This document shows positions 12,234-27,624 of a stretch of 64,000 nt of DNA, piece after piece. Each line of letters starts with the position of its first letter. Within the stretch, counting starts at the first letter, position 1. Source of the DNA: Dipodascopsis uninucleata var. uninucleata (lineage: Eukaryota > Ascomycota > Lipomycetes > Lipomycetales > Lipomycetaceae); NCBI GenBank assembly GCA_030568195.1, contig JAJLTO010000002.1:558001-622000 (forward strand), given 5' to 3'. The notes below the pieces were generated by a model. It saw only the letters and a program-made list of their open reading frames with translations, was not told where the DNA came from and did no database searches. The position numbers and the translations under genes are program-made.

Positions 12234-12426
12234 ACTTTGGAATCGTAATTTTAAGTACCTCATTCGCATTTCAGTTACATCAGTATAGATTTTTTAGAGC
12301 TCAAGAGCATATATATATTAAATATAGGACTTATAAGGAAGCTCGATATCTGATAACGATAGTTTCTCAACGGGATTACATTTTTCTTTCGTTAGAGGTA
12401 GCTGCTAGCCAGTGCGAACGATAACA

Positions 12427-16298
<3,872 letters not shown>

Positions 16299-16530
16299 TA
16301 CCATATTCTAGGAATTCGCTGTTGGTTTGAAATATATAGTGTAACGGTATTTAATTTGAGTTGAAGTGGATTAGCTAATTTTTGTTCCCTACTGCTTTGA
16401 AATGTTATAAATAGCACTATTTAGATAGCTGTTTTAGTTTTTCCTCTAGTCATAGCAATTCGACTGAAATATTAATGTATATTAAGATACTTATATCCAA
16501 CTTCATTCCAAAACATAAACCACCCATTCA

Positions 16531-19028
16531 TCATTCCGTATCACGGTATGCATCATTACCTCTCATCCATCGTCTAGTTCTCTCATCCCTTCTCTTCCCA
16601 GCACCCCAAACTACAGTCGACCAAAAATGTGCAACACTGAATTTTGGTGGAGGATCTGGATGTTGTCTAAAAGGAGATGCACCATGTCTGAAAAGTTTTT
16701 CGGTACTCGTATCGGGTGGAGCATAGTCGCCGATTGTTCCTCCTTGCTTCTGTGTAATATTTTCATCAATTGTATTTAAAACAGGGCGTTCCCAAATGCG
16801 TGTATTATTATCAAGAGGCATCCAGTTTTCTAAATTCCACCAATCTTGCGATCCTGTCATTTCTTTCAGCCTTGAAATAGCTCTTTTATAAGCAAATCGC
16901 TCGTCTTCTCCAGTAAATGCACTAGCACGAGTAAAATCTTTATTTTTTTCCGCTTTCAAGGTATCATCCACTTCCTTGAAAATCTGCTTCATTTGAGTAC
17001 TCTGATATGACGATACATTTGGTCTATAGGGACTTGATAAATCCAGATCGACTTCCGAGAACATTTCCAGTTCTAATGCATCATCTTGGGTTGCGAGCGC
17101 CTTTCCATCAGCTTTTACTTTCGCATCTGGAAAGAACAAGTCATCAGCTACCGCTTCTGCTCGGATGATTAACCTTGTTCTGCATTCATATAACGCATCG
17201 AGTAAAGTAATCAGTCTATATTAAAGTAATTAGCGGTGAGCTTCGTCAATTGTATGATATTGGCTCCTATTACCTTCTAGCTTGGTTCTTATTAATCAGC
17301 TTGAGAGTTGGTACATTATCAAGAATTAAAGTATGATAGCGAGAGGCGAGGGAAATCTGTATCACTTTGTTAATACTTGTATTAAGCTGGCCACAGAAAT
17401 GGAAAGATATACATACGTAGTCCGCACCAGCAAGAGGTACATCGCAGAGATCTTCAAAATCAAATTTACATATCCCATTAAGATGCCATGGAACTTCTAA
17501 TTTGCGCCCGTAAACTATCAGGCTATCGGTCGAGGCTTCATTTTCATAGTCCGTTGTTCCGCATATTTTATTGATAGAGGCCTTCCAATCCTCATCAGCT
17601 TCCTTAAAAAGCCAGTATCTTTTAACAACGCTTTCGGAAAGCTGTTCCAGGGATTGAGCACACAGAATCTCGCGCCAATCATTGGAACTTCTCATATCGT
17701 ACGAGACGCACCTCGACTGTAAAATATCGTAAAACGATCTGAACTGAGATTTTTTGAAGTCTGCAGCGTAAAGTTCTATGTCGTATTATGGCCTGTTAAA
17801 GTTCGCATTCTATATTTGAAGAACTATATTTGAATCTAAGTTTGACTCACCTTTAGGTAGTCTGTTCGACGTAGCGACCAGCACACCACCCATTTTGAAA
17901 AAGTAAGTGAAAAGGGTCTTGACTATCTTTGCAGCAGCACTATAGACCTCATTAGTTCATGTTTGGTTCCTAGATACAAACTATGCAAAGCAGCAAGAGC
18001 TCTAGTAGACTCACATGTCAGGCAACATAAACTCATCTAAAAGTAGAATGGCACTTTCATCAATTAGTTCCTCCGCAATTTTCAATAGTACATAGTCGTT
18101 GCGCAGATTGAACTGATCTTCATTATTCTCGGTGACATGCTTTAGATGCTGATTTACTTGTGTCTCACGATACAATCTTGCATATATCGACAGCATGAAA
18201 TTGTGATAATGCCATCTCCGCTTTGAAGCATGAGGGAGTGAGGCAGCAAATAAATCCATAAGCATCGATTTCCCGCTTCCACTATTGAATCAGTTAACGA
18301 ACTTTTGTCCCTAAAAATACTCTATTGGCATACTAACACTTCTCCGTGTATCTGCGATTATTCATGTCAGCATGCTACAATAAATAAGAACTGATCTCTA
18401 CTCATACCAGAAGGCCCTGTGGAGCTTTGATTTTAAATATTTCTTCTTCATCGCTTAGCACTTTTATTAATTCAAGCGACTTTCGTCTGGGTGAATACCA
18501 TACACCGCCCTTATTTGTAGCATCATCCTAAAAGATGAAATTGTCAACTGATGTGCCTGCACTGTTCGATCATATATCGTCGTACGAATAACTGCTACAT
18601 ATATCCTAGCCACGATTAACTTACTTGTAAAAGAACCGCTAGCTTATCAATTTTCTTCTTAAAATCTTCTTCTGGCATGTAGTCTTTTACTCTTAAGTAC
18701 AGCTTCTGGAATCTATAGTTATTTGTTAGCAGAGATATCAAGTTCTATAACGCACACAAACTATGACATACTCCATAGCGGCTCGGTGTTGAGCCTCGTC
18801 CGGCTTTATTCTTCCACTGTCAACAAACTGTCGATATAATACCAGCGGATCTGTAATTGTTAACGAATATCTGCTCGTCATTTGTTCGCTATTTCTTTGC
18901 CTGCATGATCGACTAAAGCATCTTTTCCTACTTTCCGATGATAAGTTCAAGAATTCAGCGCGTTTTGTACAGATTAGTCTGGCACAACTCGCAGAGTATA
19001 GCCTTCGACTATTGACTCCGAAATTCAT
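16531..19028 (-). CDS. AFG1: Afg1/LACE1 mitochondrial AAA-type ATPase
   Basis: Nine exons (19028-18772, 18712-18625, 18527-18408, 18351-18338, 18281-18015, 17939-17851, 17775-17417, 17356-17274, 17215-16531) join to 653 residues. Exon 4 is a 14-base microexon that supplies part of Walker A: IHGEV joined to GSGKS gives GEVGSGKS at 158-165. Walker B is LLLDEF with Asp242-Glu243. DIAAAKIVKTLF, LVATSNRLP and ASRYHTLILDNVP are characteristic Afg1 segments. The first 45 residues are rich in Arg, Ser and Leu, consistent with a mitochondrial presequence. Afg1 helps degrade or assemble respiratory-chain subunits at the inner membrane. At 653 residues it is longer than yeast Afg1 because of inserts and an extended C-terminal tail. 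It ends 232 bases from SMC3, tail to tail. Confidence 0.9.
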
Positions 19029-19250
19029 AGTTGACTCTATAATTGGGTGCTGCTGTATATAGTATCGCTATATTTGTATTACGTTGTGTATATGTTGATA
19101 TAACAAATAAGCTAAACTCATGGAACGGGGATCTCTAATATACTCAGTGATAGTGTCAACTTTAATCTATAGTCATCTCCCAGATTTTGGTACGTGATAT
19201 GCCATGTAAGTTCTCAACGTCTTCAAAGATTCTATAGCACAATCACCATT

Positions 19251-20236
19251 ATGTCGCATTTTGTTTATAAATCAGTTAAGGTCGAAATCGCACCGTATCT
19301 GGCATCTGTCCTCAAAGCTGAACAAATAACGAGGTTCCAGCCGTTTGTCAACTGGCTGTCTAGGCTTCAAGATTCTCTCAAGTCAACAGCGGTCAAAGGA
19401 GGAGCTACAAACACAGAGGCTACCTACTATGAAATCAAGAAAATAGATATACAATCGGCAGACTTTTTTGGTCCAGAAAAGTAGACATGGTTTTTATTGT
19501 TTTGCTTGTGCTTCCCAATGGCAAGGGGTCAGATCAGCAATTTGCTAACGATCCTCTAGGCGAAAACTTGGATTCTTGAAACTCAAGGCAACAGTAGAGG
19601 ACGATCAGGGAAGTACACTTCCGGGTATAGTCCTTCTAAGAGGGCAGAGTGTGGCTATTCTAGTATTGCTTTATCCATCTGTCTATCCTGGAGCCAATAG
19701 ATCAGAAGACTTTAATGATGGTATGCGATATTGCAACTTTGAGCTTTTTCCCACAATGTTGATCCGAAATGACGACTGTTAACCTTCATTTAATCACAGA
19801 TAATGCGTACGTCGTCTTGACAGTTCAGCCTCGCATTCCAGGGGGATCCATGAAGATGTCTGAGATACCGGCTGGGATGTTTGATAGTACGGATAAGGCA
19901 GATGGCGGGGTTCTAAAATTTACCGCTCAGAGAGAGCTCAAAGAGGAGTGCGGGATTGAAATCAAGTCTCATGAAATGAAATCACTGTATACGGAAAATG
20001 GTGGTATATTCATGAGCCCTGGAGGATGCGATGAGCAAATCCAATTATTTTACTGTAGGAAATTAGTGGCTGAAAAGGATATGCAAGAACTAGAAGGGAA
20101 GTTCGGAGGTGCTGCAGATGAATTACAGGAGAGAATCACACTAAGAATAGTACCACTAAAGGATCTTATGAAAGCTACGCAAGACGCAAAAACTATATGT
20201 GCATACTCAATCTATCGAGATCTACGTGAGGTGTGA
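19251..20236 (+). CDS. Nudix hydrolase of the NUDT14 (ADP-sugar/UDP-glucose diphosphatase) type
   Basis: Exons 19251-19480, 19560-19720 and 19800-20236 give 275 residues. The Nudix region begins IPAGMF at about 153-158 and continues to RELKEECGI at 175-183, supplying the metal-binding REUxEExGU half; the first half is stretched by an insertion, as in plant NUDT14. The following MSPGGCDEQIQLF matches the family's substrate-loop segment. Members hydrolyse ADP-sugars or UDP-glucose to the sugar phosphate and nucleotide monophosphate. The ATG at 19251 was chosen because upstream in-frame codons lack an ATG. The first donor (GTAGAC) is unusual but is the only join that restores the frame. The gene is divergent from AFG1 with about 220 bases between starts. 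Confidence 0.8.
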
Positions 20237-20650
20237 ATGCTTTGTTTATAAAATTACTGAGAAGCATTATCTGTTCTGGACCTTTTACACTTCTGGTAGA
20301 CGATGCTTTCTCGCCACAAGAGAATTCTAGGAAAATCATACTAACATGTAAAGTCTCGAGATATTCGTTGTTGTCCCGTAGTTTACCATTTGGATTAAAG
20401 CGCAGACGTACGAGGCTATGATATGTGTGCCATTTTCTAAAGGATGACTAATATATTTTAATTCTTGCATGATTACTCTCGTTATACGAAATTCGACTCG
20501 TCTAGTCTGAGATCTTTACTATTATATTGAAGTAAGCCACTTTATATCTCTCGTTTATATCATTTGTCGTTTATAAAATCGAAAAATAGCTAGCTTGTCG
20601 TGCCTTTGTATTCGAGGAATTAGCCATCTACTCTACATTTTCACTGGCCG

Positions 20651-20674
20651 CATCACATACGGGTATATGTGGTG
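20651..20674. repeat. inverted repeat, 9-bp stem
   Basis: CATCACATA (20651-20659) pairs with TATGTGGTG (20666-20674) with one G-T pair and a 6-base loop. It lies 8 bases before a second, stronger hairpin. Confidence 0.45.
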
Positions 20675-20682
20675 AATTCTTC

Positions 20683-20708
20683 ATATTACACTATTTGAAG
20701 TGTAATAT
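20683..20708. repeat. perfect inverted repeat, 10-bp stem
   Basis: ATATTACACT (20683-20692) and AGTGTAATAT (20699-20708) pair perfectly around a 6-base loop. The arms are too short for a transposon end, with no internal gene. Confidence 0.5.
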
Positions 20709-21683
20709 TATCAAAGTATTCTATCACGTAGGCGCATGGTAATTGCTTCGTATAACATCTAGCGACTATTATGCCGGATCATTAAAAAACAACCCAGCTC
20801 AATTAATACCATGGAATATTTTATAAACAAAATGGTGAATACTGAATGACACTTGAGCCTTAATTAGTCCGCTTCGGTGATATAAAGTTTAATATGTGCA
20901 CCGACGCGGCTGTAACAGAACTCAAGTGCTTAGCCGATGAAAGCCTATTAGCGTGTAGATTATGCACAATATTATGTTTACCACAGAGCTTTGTTTATTA
21001 CTAGGGACAATCATAGATAATGGATCGTAATATATGGCTACATGTATGTAGGTTTCTAAAGACACTATTCAGATTGATATCAATGGAGACGGGCAGTTTC
21101 GCTATGCCTGAAAGCATCATGCACTGCAGGTTTTATGTGTGCATGCACTTAGTTTTTTTCAGCAAAGGAAGAAACTGAATTGGACGTATTGGCTCTCAAA
21201 AAGAAATAGATAATGCCGAACGACTATACTTTTTTTGTGCTATTAGATCTTTTCTTCGATGCTCGGTTGGTTTGTTCGTTGAACGGAGAATGAATGTATT
21301 TGTATACGGTCTAGCATTTGTTTACAATGGCAAGAAAGAAAACATTAAGCTACCAACCATCGTATAATATATTTAATGAACAGTATATTTCACTCAGTGA
21401 TATGACTAAGAAACGAGATATATATCAGCGGAATTTGCAGCGTAGCATCGAATAAACTTACTGGAAACTACATATATAAAGCATGAGATAAGTAAATAAC
21501 GGAAATCGCTTGATCTACCTAACTTATTATTTTAAATCATCTATATTTTATATTCCCTACATCGTTCAGTCATCTCTTCTTTTCTTTTTGGCATTTGAAT
21601 ATTACAGTCTAATTTTTAATTACAATACTGAGATATCATAAAAATTCAGAGAACAAGAGGAGTAGCATATCATAGTCCAAAAA

Positions 21684-22969
21684 ATGTTGAGAAAGCTGCT
21701 TCTCTCATTTGCCGTACTGGCAGTGTCAATTATCGCTGGAGTAATATCATCGATCGATACCGAATCACATACACTTAATACCCCCACAGCACCTGTATAC
21801 TATCCTATTACAGCCGAATTTCCTCAATGGCTACAAGACCTCACTAACCTCACCTCATGGCCGGGCATAAATGCTCCTTATGTATCCAGTATGAACTTCA
21901 ACTTCACAGGTATTCCAGAAGGTCCTCGCTACAGTAAGTTATATCTACTATCACGATCGCGTTAGAATATTATATGCTTTGTGTCTGATGAATTAATCTG
22001 ATTATTTTAGCTCAAGACTCCTGCTGGAAGTCGCCATATGAAATGTGTTCATTTGATTGCGGGTGAGATTCGCATTAATTTATTGTTTATTCGACGTATA
22101 ATAAGAACTAAAGAACTGACAAAATCATGAAAACGAAGACTCTGCGTGGGTCCTAGCGACATCCGTAACTGTCATCGTAAGTAGCAACCGTCAACGGAAC
22201 TCTGCACTAGTGTGATTTGTCCTTTTGCTAACTAGCTATATCATTAGATCTCGTTCAAACATTTGATGATGGTCCCACTGCCAACACGCCTCAGCTATTG
22301 GATCAGTTAAAAAAGGGCGGTCAGATGGTGAGCTTCTTCGTCCTTGGAATCCAAGTAGTTACTTTCCCAGAGATCTTCCGTCGTTCTCATAAAGAAGGTC
22401 ATTTCCTAGCTTCTCATACATATGGACACAAGCATCTTCCAAGTCTAAGCAATAATGATATCGTTGCTCAACTTCAATGGTCTATCTGGGCAATGAATGC
22501 GACTGCTGGTGTTATTCCGCAATTCTTTCGTCCTCCATTCGGAGGTCTAGACAACCGCGTTCGCGCTATTGCCCACAGATTGAATCTTTCTGCAATAGTA
22601 TGGGACTTGGACACAAATGACTGGCAGCTCAATGACCATTCTAGAACCGGTGAAGAAATCTATGATCAGATCCGCCTCTGGCAGAATTCCCGAATCAATG
22701 GTATTATGCTGGAACACGACAGTACAGAAAATACTGTCATGGCAGGTATAGAAATATCCAAGATCATTGGAAATTCTGCTATTACAGCTGCCAATTGTAA
22801 TGATCCACTTGCAGAGTGGTATAGTGAAGATACCATACTTCCTTATAATGTATCAAGATCTTCATTTAGGATTCCACTTCCTCAGAAGCAGCAGCTAAAC
22901 AACAAAATTGTGACCAATTCATACGACGCTGCGACCGATCACCATCATCATCATGACCACAATACTTGA
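21684..22969 (+). CDS. Chitin deacetylase (carbohydrate esterase family 4), secreted
   Basis: Exons 21684-21933, 22011-22062, 22139-22176 and 22248-22969 give 353 residues. The N-terminus is a clear signal peptide (KLLLSFAVLAVSIIAGV, cleavage near residue 22). All five NodB motifs are present: TFDDGP at 118-123, SHTYGH at 169-174, RPPFGG at 208-213, WDLDTNDW at 232-239 and LEH at 268-270, so the zinc site and catalytic base look intact. A Cys cluster (Cys88, 96, 100, 103, 112) precedes the domain, as in yeast Cda1/Cda2 (about 300 residues). The enzyme turns chitin into chitosan in the cell or spore wall. The tail is unusual: the last ten residues are DHHHHHDHNT, which could bind metal. Confidence 0.92.
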
Positions 22970-23559
22970 ATGTTATACTGCTTACACATACACACGTACA
23001 AATAAACATATGCATATATACAAACACATATATATGTGCACTGAGATATTACTATCTATGATGGAGGGTTATATATTAAAGGATATCGTGCTCAGCAAGT
23101 TTATGATACCAACCTGTATAGCAGTATTATTACCCCACCGACATATTCATCTTTCTTTTCTTAAAAATTTTCGCAATGTTGTAGAATAGATATTCTCAAT
23201 GCGTTAACGTTCCTTCTTCGTATCAGATATGACCAAGAGCTGTTATATATTTTTTTATTTCCGTATGCTATACGGATATTGCCATCTATAGCCAACTATT
23301 GTTAGCGTAGAATAGGAACCAACGAACAAAATTATAGTCATACTTTTATTAGTAATTTTAACTCCCACCTCAACATCAAACAATAATTTATACATAAAAG
23401 GGACGGAAAAGTCTACATAAAAGAATAAGAATAGATTTTCATCTAAAATATTACTTTGATATAGAGTATTTCATGGTATTGTAACATGTCGAAGACTTCT
23501 CATTACAGTAAGTAATACTTTTGTAGCGATTGAGGTCATGGAAGGTGAACTGACATTTC
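22970..23559. other. intergenic chitin deacetylase/MET2
   Basis: 590 AT-rich bases with dinucleotide-like TATA/CATATA runs near 23020. It holds the deacetylase 3' UTR and the MET2 promoter. An out-of-frame ATG at 23538, 22 bases before the MET2 start, is listed separately. Nothing else was recognised. Confidence 0.55.
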
Positions 23560-25267
<1,708 letters not shown>

Positions 25268-25424
25268 TAGACGATCGAATTTTGATGTTCGACCAGACAC
25301 TATCGAGATAGAGATAAGATTATATAGGATCATGTCAATATTGCTCTCTTAATGTTTTTCCTGGCACCCTCCAAGTCATTTAACCAATTTATTTTTGGCA
25401 ATTATCTTGAAGAACATTTCGCTC

Positions 25425-25453
25425 TTCCACAGAGGTTCAACTCCTCTGTGGAA
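25425..25453. repeat. perfect 11-bp hairpin with T-arm-like loop
   Basis: TTCCACAGAGG (25425-25435) and CCTCTGTGGAA (25443-25453) pair perfectly around TTCAACT. Loop and stem mimic a tRNA T-arm, but no tRNA body surrounds it. It lies between two convergent genes, so a 3'-end or transcript-separating role is possible. Confidence 0.55.
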
Positions 25454-25500
25454 ATTTATCAATGATAATTTTCATGTACATGTAAGTCTATAATAGCTAT

Positions 25501-25519
25501 CGAAGGTTCAACTCCTTTG
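25501..25519. repeat. second, diverged copy of the TTCAACT hairpin
   Basis: CGAAGG (25501-25506) and CCTTTG (25514-25519) pair with one G-T around the same TTCAACT loop. Both copies are followed by GATAATTTTCAT (near 25464 and 25532), which indicates an old tandem duplication of about 70 bases. Confidence 0.5.
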
Positions 25520-25647
25520 CGTAGTTTGTACGATAATTTTCATTAAAATACTTTAATACTGATACAAAATATATAACAATAAACTACAATCTTGTAAATC
25601 TATAATACACCCATAACTAATACACCAACCAGAATAACCAATTACAA

Positions 25648-26454
25648 TTACTTATTCCCACTTTTTTTTTTTTGTACTTCCTCCCATTCTCGATCCAATT
25701 GCCAGCCGGCCTTGTAATTTTCTCGGATATGAAGAAACTTGCAGGAGTCACCATAACCGCAAAAGCCTGTTTGCTTGTAGTCCTTGCACACGTCTGGCTG
25801 AAAGTCGACGACTGTGGTACTTCTGATATTTGAAGCGGACTTCATCGGCCCAACCTTACGTAATGACTCGCGAGAAGTTATGAATTTAGCATAGTTCGCG
25901 TTGCCTTTGTAAATATCTCTTTGATCTGTTTCCGATGCAGATTTGCTACCAGCTTTTAAGTCCTGTTCATATTTCTTTTTATCGCCTAAGAGGAAGTCTT
26001 CATCGTATATTGCAGAGGTCTTGAATATATCCGTAGAATTTGAGACATCGGTACTACCACTTGCCTGATGTTCTACACTCCCAATATCGGTTTTACCAGC
26101 TTTCATACCATTTGAAGAGCTGGTAATAGTATCTGAAATACCACCTACTCGTATACGCTTCTTTGATGCTCCTAGCGATTTGATCTTTTCAGATCTTTTG
26201 TCGTCTTTGTCTTCATCTGAAAAACCATCACTACTACTATCATCGGAGCTAGAGCTTTCAATTACTCGGGTAGTTCTCTTCCTTGAATTTGTTCCACCTC
26301 GTATTAGACCTTTTTTCTTGAAAATGGCCACTGGCTTCGCTAGTGAAGGTGTCGATACACCTGTAGATGACTCTGGAACTATCTTAGAGGTATCCACTAA
26401 GCCGATCTCGGGATCCCTTATTTCAATATCACTTATGCTAGCGTCTGATGGCAT
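25648..26454 (-). CDS. Cwc24/RNF113-like splicing factor with CCCH finger but no RING
   Basis: A single exon encodes 268 residues from the ATG at 26454. The N-terminus has the FKKKG...RKR segment of Cwc24/RNF113 and an acidic Ser-rich stretch; the middle contains the conserved IYKGNANY region; and the C-terminus has the CCCH finger C-x8-C-x5-C-x3-H (CKDYKQTGFCGYGDSCKFLH) followed by YKAGWQLDREWEE. Known homologues continue straight into a C3HC4 RING domain. Here the frame stops eleven residues later, just after a 12-base homopolymer (25662-25673), and no RING is encoded in any frame down to MET2. The CCCH finger contacts the 5' splice site before step one, so that role could remain. Either a lineage-specific loss or an old frameshift. 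Confidence 0.8.
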   Translation of the reverse strand: MPSDASISDIEIRDPEIGLVDTSKIVPESSTGVSTPSLAKPVAIFKKKGLIRGGTNSRKRTTRVIESSSSDDSSSDGFSDEDKDDKRSEKIKSLGASKKRIRVGGISDTITSSSNGMKAGKTDIGSVEHQASGSTDVSNSTDIFKTSAIYDEDFLLGDKKKYEQDLKAGSKSASETDQRDIYKGNANYAKFITSRESLRKVGPMKSASNIRSTTVVDFQPDVCKDYKQTGFCGYGDSCKFLHIRENYKAGWQLDREWEEVQKKKSGNK

Positions 26455-26573
26455 TTTGACGTGCCTATCTAAACGATGGAGTCAGAACAGAGAATGGTGA
26501 GAGTGGCCAGGACATTTATTGAAGAATTATAATTCTGTTCTAGTGTTTTTTTTATTAAAGTAGAGAGGCAGAA

Positions 26574-26588
26574 CCATATGACATATGG
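26574..26588. repeat. perfect 7-bp palindrome with 1-base centre
   Basis: CCATATG-A-CATATGG. It lies 120 bases upstream of the Cwc24-like start, a plausible factor-binding site in its promoter. Confidence 0.4.
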
Positions 26589-26595
26589 CTGTGGC

Positions 26596-26620
26596 GGCTT
26601 AGTAATGTGGCTTAGTAATG
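26596..26620. repeat. tandem 12-base repeat
   Basis: GGCTTAGTAATG occurs at 26596-26607 and again at 26609-26620, separated by one base. It is in the Cwc24-like upstream region next to the palindrome. Confidence 0.45.
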
Positions 26621-27044
26621 CAAAGATAGATCTCCGGAGCTGTCCAAAAACTACAGACAAGTATAGCATAGGGGAAAGAAAGCAGTAGCAGGACATGCTA
26701 CTAGAGCTAGAATCATAGAAATTAATACAATACGTTAATTATGGTCTAATAGATACACAAATAATGGAAGCATTACGGAGTTCGACAACAACTGAAAGTT
26801 CTACAAAACAAGACGATCTGTTCTTTGATTGTCTTTGGACCGATCATAGACGATGACAAGCGTATATGACCGACAACATATCAAATCCACAGGCTATTTA
26901 CAATTAACTGTTCTCCGATGGTGTGTCTTCAGAAACTTAGTAAACTCTCCTTTGACGATTCTCATTTGTAACGTCTTCTGTATAGAATGCTACAACAAAT
27001 CAAATTTGGCTTTTGTTAATATTCATCTCTAGACCGTTAATCAG

Positions 27045-27087
27045 AGAACAGATCGATTGACCATGGATCCCATCAGATCTCTGTTCT
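27045..27087. repeat. imperfect stem-loop
   Basis: AGAACAGATC (27045-27054) pairs with GATCTCTGTTCT (27076-27087) with a 2-base bulge. It is the first of four stem-loops in 650 bases. Confidence 0.35.
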
Positions 27088-27597
27088 TGTATGTAAAACA
27101 TTCAGGAGTTGCTACAAGCGATAGGTGACTGCAGCAAGACGGCCACCTTGCATCGACAGTAGGGTCAGATGCTATTCACGAGAGCATCATAAATTATACA
27201 TATCATCAACTAAGACTAAATAGCACAATATAATATTAACATTATCTTTACTGAGAGTCTCTCAAATAAGTTGGTGGAGAACAGGTATATACTTACATCG
27301 TATCAATAGATCCGTCTCGCTTCTGAAATATAATGAAGAGGAGAGATTCCATTGATTAAAGACATATGTATGCGGCTTTGACCTCACGTAGTTCACAAGA
27401 GATTGTTAGCAGGGTTTTGTACAAGAATGTGATTTATGGGGTTTGTTTATTGACGAGAAGCCCCTTTCAAAACCCTAAAATATACATAGGGCAAAAGACC
27501 ACCCAAAATACAACTATAAAAGCAGAGATGATCCAGCGAAATTTTTTCTTTTTCTTCTTTTCTTTCACTAGGACAGAAAGTCAGTATCAATTCTTAT

Positions 27598-27624
27598 ATG
27601 GCTCTTGCCTTTTACCAGAGCCAT
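27598..27624. repeat. perfect 8-bp stem-loop
   Basis: ATGGCTCT (27598-27605) and AGAGCCAT (27617-27624) pair around an 11-base loop. It lies just downstream of a pyrimidine tract with a 3'-splice-site-like CACTAG, and a further stem-loop follows at 27676-27692 (AAATCT/AGATTT). Confidence 0.45.

Larger units (their letters stand above)
11497..12426. other. intergenic CSC1/SMC3
   Basis: 930 bases of very AT-rich DNA holding the CSC1 3' UTR and the SMC3 promoter. Two ACGCGT boxes (listed separately) lie about 200 and 230 bases before the SMC3 ATG. Short Tyr/Phe-rich frames here are compositional noise. Confidence 0.6.
20237..21683. other. intergenic between the Nudix gene and chitin deacetylase
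   Basis: 1.45 kb without a supported gene. It contains two neighbouring hairpins (listed separately) about 1 kb before the chitin deacetylase start. The last 150 bases are T-rich with ATTATTTTAAATCATC-like sequence and are the likely core promoter and leader of the deacetylase. Confidence 0.55.
25268..25647. other. convergent intergenic MET2/Cwc24-like
   Basis: 380 bases of shared 3' flank. It carries an 11-bp hairpin and a diverged second copy about 70 bases on, both with a TTCAACT loop (listed separately). It was checked on the minus strand for a RING-finger exon of the neighbouring gene, and none is encoded. Confidence 0.65.

Noticed and set aside
25425-25453. tRNA gene suggested by a TTCAACT T-arm-like loop
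   Set aside because: The stem extends to 11 bp and takes up the bases that would form the acceptor stem; no anticodon or D arm is present.
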